This document shows, piece after piece, positions 11,588-22,388 of a stretch of DNA of 64,000 bases. The notes below the pieces were generated by a model. That model had not been told where the DNA came from and did no database searches. It saw only the letters and a list, made by a program, of their open reading frames with translations. Origin of the DNA: Trachythela sp. YZ-2020 (Eukaryota > Cnidaria > Anthozoa > Malacalcyonacea > Clavulariidae); contig JADLSH010000369.1 of the NCBI GenBank assembly GCA_016169945.1, forward strand, positions 2,976,001 through 3,040,000, written 5' to 3'. Every line of letters begins with the position of its first letter. Position 1 is the stretch's first letter. Made by a program: the position numbers and the translations under genes.

Positions 11588-12919
11588 TTATATTGTTAAA
11601 TCTAGTTGTAAAAAGTACTTTTTAATTATTGATTTGAAGGAAGCATAAGACCTAGGTTCTTTATTTTTTGTGGGAAGATTATTCCACACATCTATGCCTT
11701 TATTGGCAAGAGTATGTTTGGTATAGTTTGTTCTATTACTCCTTTTGTGTAGCAACGAAGAATTTCTTGTGTTATGATTATGAATTTGCTTATTTGTCAA
11801 AAAATAGTTTATGAATAATTCTGGTAGATTATGTAGATGAAAATACCGGAACATGAATATACTCGTTAAATAATAATTTATTTTATATAAATTGAGAATT
11901 TGTAAGTCATTAAAAATTGGTTCTGAATGATCAAAATAAGATTTGAAAGTCATTAATCTGACAATCTTTTTTTGAATATTCACTAACTTTTGAAAACGTG
12001 ATTTATAGGTGTTACCCCAGAGTAAATTACCATAAGTTAGATATGGATAGACCAAAGCATAATATATTAGCTTTAAGGAATTTAGGTTTGTGAAATGTCG
12101 AATCCTGGAAATAATTGCCGCACATTTGATAATTTTTTTCGTAATCAAATCCAAGTGATTATTGGTAAAAATATTATCAATTAGTGTGGCAGTATGATGA
12201 GTAATTCGCGTTGGTTTAGTGATCAGCGGGAAAAAAGATGATGTGAACAGTTGTTCAATAAAATTATTGGTATAATCACAAGATTCTGATTTCAAAAGGT
12301 CAATGTTGTAATCTCCCATTAAGTAAGAGAGTTTATTTTCTTTGTCTATCTTTTCTAAAATTTCATTCATTGTGTTTTTGAATGTTTCAAAATTGTTATT
12401 CGGTGGTCTATATATTACACCAATAATGATGTTTTTACCATTATCATTTATTATTTCAATAAATTTGGTTTCAATTGTATCTTCTACGTTTTTGTCTAAA
12501 TCATTCCGACTTTTAAATTTTAATTGTTTCGAAATATATAAACCTACACCCCCACCTCTTTTATTCGGTCTGTTTGAACAAAAAAACTCGTGTTCATTTA
12601 AAGTATAACAATCCATATTGTTGTCATTCAACCAGGTCTCAGTTAGTCCTATTACCTGGAATGGTATATTTAAAGTATCAATCAAATTGTTGAATGAATC
12701 AAACTTATTTGATATGCTTCTGATGTTTAAGTGTAGTAATGAAAATCTTGTTTCTACATTTTTATCTCCTATTTGCGTTTGAAAATCCTTTGGTAGGAAA
12801 TAATCGCAGTTTATTTTATTTGTATTAAAAGATGTATCAATTTCTGAATTATTGCCGGAAAGCGCTATGTTTTGATCTGGTTGAAACGGATTAAATCTTA
12901 ATTGGCTTAGTCTATCCAT
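11588..12919 (-). CDS. LINE ORF2 with reverse transcriptase deleted
   Basis: A continuous 443-aa frame. Residues about 55-260 are an apurinic/apyrimidinic-type endonuclease with LLHLNIRSISNK, the Glu motif GLTETWL, GVIYRPP and a MGDYNIDLL motif. From about residue 262 the frame joins directly to the region that normally follows the reverse-transcriptase palm in CR1/L2-like LINEs (ALVYPYLTYGNLLWG, then a DVWNNLP and YASFKSIIKKYF end). The palm, including the F/YADD box, is absent. The deletion keeps the frame, giving an endonuclease plus C-terminal protein. It could not reverse-transcribe, though the frame is otherwise open. ORF1 (13004-13921) lies upstream on the same strand. Confidence 0.85.
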   Translation of the reverse strand: MDRLSQLRFNPFQPDQNIALSGNNSEIDTSFNTNKINCDYFLPKDFQTQIGDKNVETRFSLLHLNIRSISNKFDSFNNLIDTLNIPFQVIGLTETWLNDNNMDCYTLNEHEFFCSNRPNKRGGGVGLYISKQLKFKSRNDLDKNVEDTIETKFIEIINDNGKNIIIGVIYRPPNNNFETFKNTMNEILEKIDKENKLSYLMGDYNIDLLKSESCDYTNNFIEQLFTSSFFPLITKPTRITHHTATLIDNIFTNNHLDLITKKIIKCAAIISRIRHFTNLNSLKLIYYALVYPYLTYGNLLWGNTYKSRFQKLVNIQKKIVRLMTFKSYFDHSEPIFNDLQILNLYKINYYLTSIFMFRYFHLHNLPELFINYFLTNKQIHNHNTRNSSLLHKRSNRTNYTKHTLANKGIDVWNNLPTKNKEPRSYASFKSIIKKYFLQLDLTI

Positions 12920-13003
12920 ATCATTCTGGCTAAGTCTGTTTTTACTATTTAGTGTTTCAAATTCATTTTGCTAAGATTGTGAAAAGGAAAAGAATCATTA
13001 TCA

Positions 13004-13921
13004 TCATACATTTCTAACTATATAAGGCATTATAAAGTAGCGTGTATATATAAAGGATAAAATGAATTTTAGTTCTAGCAGTAATATGATACTGTCAAGA
13101 TCATTTCGCTGGTTTGTAAAATACTTGCCCGTCGATGATGAGTTTTCTCTCACAAACGTAGCTTTTACCCGCTTCCTCGCTTTTTTAAATTCAGGATATA
13201 GTTCCTTGCGGATCTTCATTATTTCCTCGGGGAATTGCTCACCTATTGCCAACTTTGTGCCCTTCAGTTTCCTTGCATTGCGACGTATTTGTTCACGGTC
13301 CTGAAAGTAGTTAAATTTTGCGACAATGGGTCGCGGTCTTGTCGTTCCTGACTTCGGTTTACCGAGCCTATGCGATCTATCGATCTTTACATTGACTCTG
13401 GCATCCTTGATATCAAGCTTTTCTTCCAGTAGTCCATGTATTAGGTTGGTTGTATCTTCATCTTTACTTTCGGGCAGGTTATAAAAAATAAGGTTATCGC
13501 GCATTGACCTTGCTTTAAGGTCAATGACGCTCTTATTTAAAATCTCGTTTTCTTTCTGTAGTTTCTCTAGTCGCTGTTTTGTATCTTCATCCGTTTTCTT
13601 TCGTGCAATGTTTTCAGCTTTTAAATCATCTACCTCCGCGTGTACATATTCAATAGAATCTCTCATTTTTCTCAAATCTTCCTCTACTGCGTGAACTTTG
13701 ATCTCGATCAAGTCCAGCTTTTCAAGTTTCGTCATCATGGCCTTCATCATATCGTGAATATCCTTTAACTGTATTGGTTTTTCGGTTTCTGTTTCTTCCT
13801 TCTTGTCCTTTGACATGTTATGTTTTGGTATCTTTGATGGAACTGGTTTTGTGGGCGTACTTGTATTCGAATTATTTAATGTTTGCGCAGTGCGCTTAGC
13901 AGCGTTTTGCTTTGACGCCAT
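13004..13921 (-). CDS. LINE ORF1, coiled-coil RNA-binding protein
   Basis: 305 aa. A basic, Ser/Thr-rich N-terminus (1-50) is followed by a long coiled coil (about 60-150) that would trimerise the protein. Next is an RRM-like core beginning RDNLIFYNLPES, then a C-terminal domain with RSHRLGKPK and RPIVAKFNYFQDREQI, the layout of L1-type ORF1 proteins and related transposase-22 families. The last 40 or so residues are hydrophobic and may be read-through. Its role is to coat the element's RNA and act as a nucleic-acid chaperone. ORF2 lies 84 bp downstream. Confidence 0.85.
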   Translation of the reverse strand: MASKQNAAKRTAQTLNNSNTSTPTKPVPSKIPKHNMSKDKKEETETEKPIQLKDIHDMMKAMMTKLEKLDLIEIKVHAVEEDLRKMRDSIEYVHAEVDDLKAENIARKKTDEDTKQRLEKLQKENEILNKSVIDLKARSMRDNLIFYNLPESKDEDTTNLIHGLLEEKLDIKDARVNVKIDRSHRLGKPKSGTTRPRPIVAKFNYFQDREQIRRNARKLKGTKLAIGEQFPEEIMKIRKELYPEFKKARKRVKATFVRENSSSTGKYFTNQRNDLDSIILLLELKFILSFIYTRYFIMPYIVRNV

Positions 13922-13950
13922 CTTGTATTCATTATACTAATTATACAAAT

Positions 13951-14172
13951 ATTCATCCAAAACCTTCACACCAGTTAGTTCTTTCCAAAATAATGTGATA
14001 GAACGGGATCGGAAGCTGTAGGACGACGCAAAATGCAAAAAACATGGTTTTTCCCTATACCGCTCTATGATTTTTGACCGGTTGAGCCGCCATCTTGGAT
14101 TTTAAAAATTTGACACGTCTAGTTGAGCCGAGTCAGCAATCTAGGTCTCCTATATCTATGGTTTACGGGCAT
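13951..14172 (-). repeat. Inverted copy of 8264-8494, probable LINE 5' region
   Basis: Inverted match to 8264-8494, immediately upstream of LINE ORF1 on the minus strand. The outer edge ends at a CTCCTATATCTATGGTTTAC motif shared with the other copy. The gag N-terminal fragment resumes just beyond. Confidence 0.8.
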
Positions 14173-14189
14173 CATTCATCACCTAGCCT

Positions 14190-14518
14190 GCGAACGGGCA
14201 TATAGCGAGGGCTGTGGAAGAGTCAGTATTGGAACTGCCACATACCTGTCGTTGAAAAGATTCAATGAGAGTTTGAACATCTTGTTGTCCCAAGTTGTTC
14301 ATTCGTTTGATAGTATCATCACTAAGTACATTAATAAAGAGAGCTGTTTGAGTTTCATTGGAGAGTTCATAAAACCGAGTAATCGTCGTAACAGAGTCCC
14401 ATCGTTGTTTCCATATGCTAATATCAAGTTTGCCGATTTCCGACGAGATAAATGGTAAATTAACACTTGTTCCAGAGGCGCCATCGCCAGATTATTGAGG
14501 AGACTTTTTCGGTGGCAT
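14190..14518 (-). pseudogene. LTR-retrotransposon gag N-terminus, separated by insertion
   Basis: The frame starts MPPKKSPQ at 14518, meets one in-frame TAA, then continues with SEIGKLDISIWKQRWDS and LSDDTIKRMNNLGQQDVQTL, typical of Ty3/Gypsy-like gag capsid N-termini. It stops at about 14190, where the LINE-containing insertion begins. The downstream half of the same gag appears at 8235 on the same strand, so I infer one element split by a roughly 5.9-kb composite insertion. Confidence 0.7.
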
Positions 14519-14779
14519 TTAGATCAAAATACTGCCGAGAAACTCGAATAGTCGAATTGCCCTGCTTCCTTTATGCCAGAGAAAACACAAAACACATTTA
14601 ACTTTCAATATGAAGCATGATTGATCAGGATTTTTTCGAGAGAACTGTCGACTACGCCATGTTTAGAAAAAGATCTATTATAATTTATATCTAATTATTT
14701 ACAATGTTCCTAATATATATAAGTTTGTAAGTACTTCATATAATATCTTATAAAAGCAATAATACCACAGAAACTAAAC

Positions 14780-14945
14780 TAAATTGTAGGCCTGATTAAA
14801 AAGATGAGTTTTTATATTCGTCTTGAAACTGGTTATAGATTCACAACGACAAATATCCTCGGGCAATGAATTCCACAACCTGGGTGCGACATATTGAAAT
14901 GAACGTTCTCCATAGCGGACTAATCTTGCAGGCGGAGTGGGGGTC
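14780..14945 (-). pseudogene. LINE reverse transcriptase C-terminal end
   Basis: Reads YGERSFQYVAPRLWNSLP, then a Cys/Glu-rich turn and SFKTNIKTHLF before a stop. This is the conserved C-terminal signature of CR1/L2/Rex-type LINE ORF2. The upstream part of a compatible reverse transcriptase lies at 16926-17600 on the same strand, so the two may be one LINE split by an insertion of about 2 kb. Confidence 0.7.
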
Positions 14946-16786
14946 CTCTACCAAAAAAAATATTTTCCTACGTTTCAATAGTATGAAACTCATCTGTTAC
15001 TATCTTGTTTGGCTCGATACTCTGACCAAAACAATATTTTGGTCCAGGATACTGTTGCCATGGTTACCGAGATAAAGCACCCCCTGTGGTGAAATTCATG
15101 CAATTTTATAAACACAATAACTAAATAAGCATTAATGATAAAATTCTGGAACAACTTTTATTTACTAACAAATAACATTGTCTAGGAGCTGAACTAAAAC
15201 AATCAACATTGAAACATTATCACCAGTTTTATAGGTCAAAAACTGGAAAGGCATTTGACGACTCGCATGGAAACTGTCACCAATTCAAAACTATTCAGCA
15301 TAACTCAATTATTTTAGTTCAACTCCTAGAGCTTGATATGATGAGTCTATGCTGAAAATTTCATCAAGATAGCTTCAATGCCTCTTCAGATATCCTGCGC
15401 GCAATAATGGAAATCGCTAGTTTTGCTAATTCGAGAAAAATGCATTTAAAGTTCAATGTTCGGTTTATCAACATGGTCGTCACATAAGGTGGTCTTATAC
15501 ATTGAAAACTATTTTTCCTAATTTAATAATTTTCCCCCATTTTTACTCTAATATTATAGAATATGGGTGGCTGACACAAAATCACTCACTGTTACAATTT
15601 GTGGATTAGTGTTACAATTTTTAGTGATAGATAGTTGATTATAGTTTATATATTCGGTATATGAATGTGCCGTATATAAATGTTTCGGTGTATAAATGTT
15701 GTATATGCCAGTTTAAATAAACAACATATTTGCAAGTGTATGCGCCTTATATTGGGAAACCTTTTATTTACTTATATTATACGCACAAATGAAAAATTCG
15801 ACATGGAGCTCCCCTATATTTTCATATGGCACAAGCGAAAAATTCCACATGGAGCTCCCCTATATTTTCATATGGCACAAATGAAAAATTGGGCATGAAG
15901 CTCCCTTATATTTTCATATGCTCACAAAATATACTAGGGTCGAAATCACATAGCCAAACACATCCTAAACGGGAGAGGTAGGCATTTATATCATGAAAAT
16001 GCCATGCTAGATTTTTTCAAAAATCTTTAACACGTACTATTTCAACACCTAAGTTTGGTTCCCAGCTGTGACCTCTGCCGTTGCCGTCTTTAAAAAGACA
16101 CCAATGTTTAACCCTTCGGTTCTTTGAAAGGTTATGGCAGATCGACTTTCGTCGGACTTTACATGATGTCCTCAATCAGTCATAGCCTTGAAGTGGAACC
16201 GTAATTATACAAAATATATAGCATGAAAACAATTTGCTTTCACGCCATTATAACGCCTCTCCCGCCTAAATATAACCGACTTGTACTAGGTGTAATTTGA
16301 AATAAAATCGTTTAAAATCACTATATAGCTAGGGAGGGGTAGCTGGGTACTCATTTGGAGGAAAAAACTTTTTCGTAAATGCTCCAATGCTCGCGATTTT
16401 CCAATAACATGTCGTTGCTATGGTGGTTGCTACGGGACAAAATTTCAAACAACCTGCTATTTTCCCCTATTTATCCATTTTACGCCAAACAAATACAAAA
16501 ATTAACACCAGAAAACGAAAAAGGGATCATTAATGATGCATAATATGGATAATTTCAAAATAGGATTTTCTTTTAAAATTTGGTATAGGACCACCTTTCC
16601 ATGTAAAGCTTTATAGGTTAGGAGTAGTAGTTTAAATAAATTTCTTAAACTCATTAATAATTCATGAGCAAAACACAAAGGAAATCACCACCGTGTCGTT
16701 GTCTTGATACCACGGTAATAAACACCCATAAATTAACTCAACTTTCGCGTTGAATTTCTGTTTAAATACTGGTTTGTTTGAGAAGC
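14946..16786. other. Probable insertion splitting a LINE, no gene recognised
   Basis: Contains a 46-bp tandem repeat (15783-15917) and AT-rich unique sequence. Its right edge carries an inverted repeat. No coding domain is seen. The flanking LINE fragments would read on if this segment were absent. Confidence 0.45.
15783..15917. repeat. 46-bp tandem repeat, about 3 copies
   Basis: Three near-identical copies of a unit containing ATGAAAAATTC and GGAGCTCCCCTATATTTTCA. Confidence 0.9.
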
Positions 16787-16925
16787 TATATCATACACTC
16801 GAAGTCGTTTATTATAGTGATTTAAAAACACCTCAAAGTATGTTAAAAAACTCGGCTAGCGCCTTGTTTTTCAACACACTTTTCGGTGTTTCAAATCACT
16901 ATAATAAACTCCTTCTCGTGTATGA
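16787..16925. repeat. Inverted repeat, about 40-bp arms
   Basis: GTTTATTATAGTGATTT near 16806 is mirrored by AAATCACTATAATAAAC near 16893, and ATATCATACACTCGAAG by the CGTGTATGATATA side. It sits at the edge of the segment interrupting the LINE, consistent with a foldback terminus. Confidence 0.75.
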
Positions 16926-17600
16926 TATACTACTTCGTTGCGTGAAAGGTAACCAATGTAGGTTTTTGAGCACTGGAGTTATACGGTCGTATTTCTTAGA
17001 GCGTGTTATGAGTCGTGCAGCAGAGTTCTGAACATTTTGAAGACGATCAAGTAAGAATTCCGGGATGCCATATAATAGCGAGTTGCAGTTATCAAGTTTA
17101 GTGGTGATGAAGGCATGAACTAGGGTTTCGGACTTTCGGTATCGGATGTCGATAAACAGTTTCTGATTTTAGCTATGTTTCGTAGATGATAGTAACATAC
17201 TTTACATATGTTTGTAACGTGCTGGTCGAAAGACTTATGCTGGTCAAATAATAGCTCCAATGTTATTAGCTGAGTAAGATGGTTTTATTTGGTCACTAGC
17301 AACTTGAATAAAGTCAATTAGTGGACACTGTTGGCGGGGTGTGCAAAAAACAAGGAACTCTGTCTTGTCACAATTTAGTTTTAACATATTGTGTGCTAGC
17401 CACGATGTTATCTCGGTAATGCAGGCTTCAATGCGCATCATACAGGTTTGTTTATCCGATTCCGTCGGTTTAAAGTATAAGTAGAGTTGGGTGTCATCAG
17501 CATACAGATGGTATTGGAGGCCATGTCTTCGAATGATGTCTCCTATTGGTGCAGTATATATAATAGGTATAAAATAGGGCCATAGGACTCGAGGGAACCT
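16926..17600 (-). pseudogene. LINE reverse transcriptase fragment
   Basis: Minus-strand translation gives QLYLYFKP, then CITEITSWLAHNMLKLNCDK and DKTEFLVF, the region after the YADD box in CR1/L2-like LINEs. Further on it gives QNSAARLITRSKKYDRITP and LHWLPF. Several stops and frameshifts interrupt it. The 65-aa frame at 17441-17244 is its best-preserved part. Confidence 0.78.
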
Positions 17601-17863
17601 TTTTTAATATTTGGCTTAATCATTGCTGTTTTCAACTGAGTGGGCATAGAATCCTTAGACGATAAGAAATTAACCAAATAGAATTTGAATATTATCAGTA
17701 GAACAAATATTCCACGAGTTTATATATGGTTGACACAAATTGTTGACTTTGAAAGCTCTATATATATTCCGGTTTTTAATATTCCGCGTTCTTCTATTTC
17801 CAGTTCCGTGATCACCATTTGCATTCCAGGTTTTAGAAGTAGTCCTTTGGGGCAATTTGGGGC

Positions 17864-18327
17864 CAGTCCCCGTTTTACTAATTGAGTCCAGTCCGCGTTT
17901 TACTAATTGAGTCAAGTCCGCGTTTTACTAATTGAGTCCAGTCCGCGTTTACTAATTGGGTCCAGTCCGCGTTTTACTAATCGAGTCCAGTCCGCGTTTT
18001 ACTAATTGAGTCCAGTCCGCGTTTTACTAATTGAGTCCGGTCCACGTTTTACTAATTGAGTCCAGTCCGGGTTTTACTAATTGAGTCCAGTCCGCGTTTT
18101 ACCAATTGAGTCCAGTCCGCGTTTTACTAATTGAGTCCGGTCCACGTTTTACTTATTGAGTCCAATCCACGTTTTACTAATTGAGTTTAGTCCGCGTTTT
18201 ACTAATTGAGTCCAGACCGCGTTTTACTAATTGAGTCCAGACCGCGTTTTACTAATTGAGTCCAGACCGCGTTTTACTAATTGAGTCCAGTCCGCGTTTT
18301 ACTAATTGAGTCCAGTCCGCGTTTTAC
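17864..18327. repeat. 25-bp minisatellite, about 18 copies
   Basis: Unit of the form GAGTCCAGTCCGCGTTTTAC followed by TAATT, with point variants (CAGACCGC, CGGTCCAC, a one-base-shorter copy near 17941). It ends about 20 bp before the 3' LTR of the copia element, so the retrotransposon probably landed in or beside the array. Confidence 0.95.
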
Positions 18328-18347
18328 GATATGCCAGTTCAAAGAAT

Positions 18348-18455
18348 GTGTTCTGTCACACCATTTTAGCAACACGATAAAGTTTTGGTCATGTGACTTA
18401 GTAAAGACACAACATAATATAAATATAACATGAAGTTTTAGAGTGCATTTTCAAC
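18348..18455 (-). repeat. Copia element 3' LTR
   Basis: A roughly 110-bp sequence (TGTTCTGTCACACC on the plus strand through TTTTCAACA) repeated in the same orientation at about 21114-21221. In element orientation the ends are TG...CA. A few substitutions and a small gap separate the two LTRs. Confidence 0.85.
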
Positions 18456-18487
18456 ACTCCTCCTCACTCGTATAACTACATGTTCGT

Positions 18488-19103
18488 TCAACTGTTCATT
18501 GAGTTTATTCCAAGCATCTTTCTAAGCTTAGTAAACTTAGCTGGGCTTAGTCCCTTAGTAAAAATGTCTGCAATCCTTTCATCAGAGCTACAGTATCCCA
18601 ATTTCACAGTAGCTCCAGCAACGTGTTCTCGAATGAAATGGTACTTAATGTCAATGTGCTTTGCCCGTCCATGGAACTGTGCATTCTTACCCATGCAAAT
18701 TTCTGCCTGGTTATCCTCTAATATCAGCATTGCATCAGTTTGATTATTCTGAAGATCTGTTAGGAGTTGTCGTATCCAGACTGCTTCTTGGGTTGCACCT
18801 GCTAGCGGCTAGCGCTATGTATTCGGCTGCTGCGGTGGAGAGGGCGACACATGATTATTTCTTGCTTCTCCAACTAACGGCTGCGTTGCTGATTTGAAAG
18901 ACATATCCTGACGTTGACTTTCGGTCATCAACGTCTCCGGCCCAGTCAGCGTCTGAATACTCAACGCATCCATTCATTTCGTTCCTTCCATTGTAGAGTA
19001 AACTACCCATGTCCCGAGTACCACCGAGATAACGCATGATCCGTTTAACAGCTGTCCAGTGCTCCTCCCTTGGCTCAGCACTGAAACGTGCGACTTCACT
19101 CAC
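18488..19103 (-). pseudogene. Copia RNase H region
   Basis: Two frames. The upstream one (19103-18855) has HWTAVKRIMRYLGGTRD and the RNase H start YSDADWAGDVDDRKSTSGYV. The downstream one (18730-18488) has EDNQAEICMGKN, HIDIKYHFIRE and RIADIFTKGL, the conserved end of Ty1/copia polyproteins. A frameshift lies between them near 18800, so the polyprotein is broken. Confidence 0.9.
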
Positions 19104-19277
19104 TGCATAATTATGCTATATCAAGTCTTGTTTTCGTAGACAGGTAAAGCAGATGTCCAACAGCAGATGGATAGTTGACTTGGTCGACCCGTTCGCCATC
19201 TTCTGTTGACTTCTTTAGCTTTGTTCTAGGATTAACAGGCGTGCTCACTGGTTTCGAACTTTCCATGCTAAATTTTT

Positions 19278-19920
19278 CTAACATGCTCTTCGTGTATGCT
19301 TCTTAGTCCATCCAAACTTCTTTCGAATCTGATTTCTGGACAACTTTGACGCCAAGGAAACGGTGTGTAATTCCCCCATATCCTTCATCTCAAATTGGTC
19401 AGCAAGTGCTTGCTTTGCTTCATTGATTCGTTGATCGTTCTTTCCGGCTAGAAGAATATCATCAACATACACGGCAATGATGAATATCTCTCCAAATTAT
19501 TCCTTCACGTAGATGCATGGATCACTGGTGCTTTGCACAAAACCCATTTTCTTCAATTTGCTGTCAACAACAGAGTTCCAACAACGTGGAGATTGTTTGA
19601 GACCAAAGGTGCTTCGACGTAGCCTGCAGACCAGGTGTTCCTTTCCTTTCTTGACGAAACCCTCTGGCTGTTTCATGTAGACTTCTTCCTTGAGTGTTCC
19701 GTTCAGAAATGCTGTTGTGACATCCATTTGGTGTAGTTTTAGTCCGTGCTGTGCAGCTAGTGCAATCACAGTTCGAACTGATTCAAACCTAACTACAGGA
19801 GAAAATGTCTCAACATAGTTGTCGCCAAATGTTTGACTGAAACCTTGAGCTACCAGGCGGGCTTTGTGTCTTTCAACAGTTCCATCTGCATTTGTCTTGA
19901 CTCGAAACACCAGTACACGG
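19278..19920 (-). pseudogene. Copia reverse transcriptase region
   Basis: RVT_2-type reverse transcriptase: HKARLVAQGFSQTFGDNY, then QMDVTTAFLNGTLKEEVYMK and FGLKQSPRCWN. After a frame break at about 19480 comes the catalytic YVDDILLAG. The upstream integrase core expected in copia elements is missing: protease-proximal sequence is followed almost directly by the reverse transcriptase, implying an internal deletion near 19920. Confidence 0.9.
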
Positions 19921-20016
19921 CAGTAGCAATTTGCTTTTGACTTTCATAAAAAATATGACATCCATCTTCATCAAACTTTACAGTCTTTCCACACTTTGTA
20001 GCTTTAGACACTCTTA

Positions 20017-20187
20017 AGGTACGTTCACACGTTGCGATTTGTCGGGCCGATTTCAGATGCACGTTAATGATATTTGAAAAATACGTGGCAAACGTCATCT
20101 GGTGACATCGTCAACTGAAAATATTCGTCATTAACATTCAGCAAAACCTAAAATCGGCCCGACAAATCGCTGTGTGTGAACGTACCT
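20017..20187. mobile_element. PIF/Harbinger-type MITE inside copia
   Basis: 171 bp bounded by AGGTACGTTCACAC and its inverse, with inverted similarity over about 38 bp (the right arm includes CGGCCCGACAAATCG). It is flanked by TTA on both sides (20014-20016, 20188-20190), a 3-bp TWA-type duplication typical of PIF/Harbinger. It interrupts the copia frame between the LSHNLV and SKATKCGKT segments, so it arrived after the copia insertion. Confidence 0.85.
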
Positions 20188-20190
20188 TTA

Positions 20191-21079
20191 CTAGGTTATG
20201 CGACAAGTCTGGAACATAAAGAACATCTTGTAGTACACACCTCTTTATCTTCTGGCTCTTTGAAGACTCTATTTCTGTTACAACACGTCCTCGTCCAGTT
20301 GCCTTTACAACATGTCCATCTCCGAGTGTGACTTCTTCAGCCTTTTCCAGGTTATATAATTCAACAAACATGCTAGCATCATTGCACATATGACAAGTTG
20401 CTCCAGAGTCAATAATCCATGTATTTGTTCTCTCATTTCCAGAACTGAATGCATCATTCGCCATCAAACCCACTTCCTCACTATCCGAGCTATTATCTTT
20501 CAATCTCATTTCAGTCACATTGTTTGCCTTGTGATTGTTATCAGGACTATCCTCGGCATCTCTTTTTTCATCATCATGCTTTGGAGAGGTCAGTTCTCTA
20601 CAGTTTCGTTTAATAATGTGCCCAAACTTTCCACAATGGTAGCACTTGGGACCCTTACCTTTAAATTGTCTGTTTACAAACATAGCTTTCATTTCATCCT
20701 TTGTCTGAGACTCATTTCTTTCCTTTATTTTTCGTTCTTCATACAACAAACGTTCCGTCACTGTTTCCATTTTGTGAACGTCAACATTTGCCTCAAGGGC
20801 TGTTACTATTACATCGTACGATTCAGGTAAACTTGCTAACAAATGCACAACTCGATTTTCCATCGTAATAGGCCGGTCATCAATAGCTGCTAATCCATCA
20901 AATATTTCAATCATCTCCTTGATGTGTTTCTGAACAGAATCGCCGTCTTTTAGCCGCAGTGAGTATACTTTCCGACGCAAAGCCAACTTATTAGTCCACG
21001 TTTTCTTTTGAAATTGATCAGTTAGCTTCTTCCACACAAGAGCAGGATCTTGTGGATCTCCAAGGACAAAATCATGAAA
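20191..21079 (-). pseudogene. Copia gag and protease
   Basis: A gag domain (WKKLTDQFQKKTWTNKLALR and SLPESYDVIVTALEA), a CCHC zinc knuckle (CYHCGKFGHIIKRNC) and a protease with DSGATCHM. The LYVPDLSHNLV segment just before the MITE is the usual start of the integrase-proximal spacer. The frame is open over about 300 residues up to the MITE, but the element cannot make a full polyprotein. Confidence 0.9.
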
Positions 21080-21113
21080 CTAACGAGAATAAAAATAACA
21101 TAGTTGAAAGAAT

Positions 21114-21221
21114 GTGTTCTGTCACACCATTTGAACACGATAAAGTTTTGGTCATGTGACTTATTAAAGACACAACATAATATAAATGTAACATGAAGTT
21201 TTAGAGTGCATTTTCAACACT
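21114..21221 (-). repeat. Copia element 5' LTR
   Basis: Direct repeat of the LTR at 18348-18455; it is upstream in element orientation. LTR divergence is low, so insertion is fairly recent compared with the surrounding LINE debris. Confidence 0.85.
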
Positions 21222-21229
21222 ATCATGGT

Positions 21230-21910
21230 AAACTATTGTACGAAGTTCATCCTATCTCTTCCATTTCAAACAGATGTATCATACCCTAAGAGACTTGCTA
21301 AGCTCAATATTCTTCCAATTACCTACTGGCATGAATACCTGGATCTTGTTTATTTATTCAAATGTATCTATGCTAATTCCGACAAAAATATACAACCAAA
21401 TGCACCAACTCGTGTAACCAGACGCTCTAGCTCTACATCAGGACTCCTTCTTCAGATCACTAAATCAAAAACAGTAACATTTCAAAACAGCTTTTATGTC
21501 AGAGCCTGCAGAACGTGGAACACTCTACCAATATCAATAAGGAACTTAACTTTACTGTCTTCATTTAAACGTTGTCTATTTAACTACTACTTTTTATTAA
21601 CTTCTACTGTTTATAACCCAGAATTGCCGCACACCTACAAGACTGTATGTATTAAATGTCATCAAGCTCGTCCTTTGGACTCACTCAGTAACACTTTGTG
21701 CTGCTAGTGCACTTTCTTATATTGTGAGGTTATTCATTGACCTTTTTATATGTGTTCACTTTTTGTTGTGATGTACTATTTAGTGTAACTCTTTGTATAT
21801 ATGCTATTTTTTTATGTATTTTGTACCTATGGGGAACCCGTTATTGGAGCTTCGGCTCTGTGGGTACGCCCTACCTGTATTGGGTGAAATAAATAAATAA
21901 ATAAATAAAC
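21230..21910 (+). pseudogene. LINE 3' end with (AAAT)n tail
   Basis: The open frame (21225-21707) gives YPKRLAKLNILPITYWHEYL and YLDLVYLFKCIYA, then ACRTWNTLPISIRN and SFKRCLFNYY, the C-terminal end of a Jockey/CR1-group reverse transcriptase. The 3'UTR ends in an AAATAAATAAATAAAT tail near 21888-21908, marking the LINE 3' terminus. The 5' part is missing (5' truncation). Confidence 0.8.
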
Positions 21911-22388
21911 TAATGACTACATTAGTGAATTGTGGCAGCAGCGAGGGCAGCAGACTTCATGAGCACAGATATGTGGTGGTGTGCACCCTAAATTTTCATT
22001 CATAATAAATTAAAGGTTATATGGAAAGACACAATTGTTGGTTATGAATACCATTATTGCAATAATGTGACATGTCTTTAATAGTTGAGCTAAAATTCTA
22101 TTAAAAACAAATTTATACTTGCACAATTATTTAAAGTTTGTTAGTTCATGGTTTTTCTTGCTACGTACTCTGAATTATTAAATCGGAGCAATATATGTTG
22201 ATTTAAATGATGATGGTAGCAGCTATCTTCCACAGGAGTATATCTTTACCTTGTTAGCCGATGGTGATGTCATCACTTGAGTATATTAGGAGCCAGTACA
22301 TTGTAACAGACCTAATTATAATTATCGGCCCTCAGATGAAGACACTAGCTATACTATCCGAGTGTTGGATTGTGAAATAATATAATTT

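Noticed and set aside
17864..18327. Regular 25-bp repeats resembling a CRISPR array
   Set aside because: Units are contiguous with no unique spacers, in a eukaryotic transposon-rich context; it is a minisatellite.
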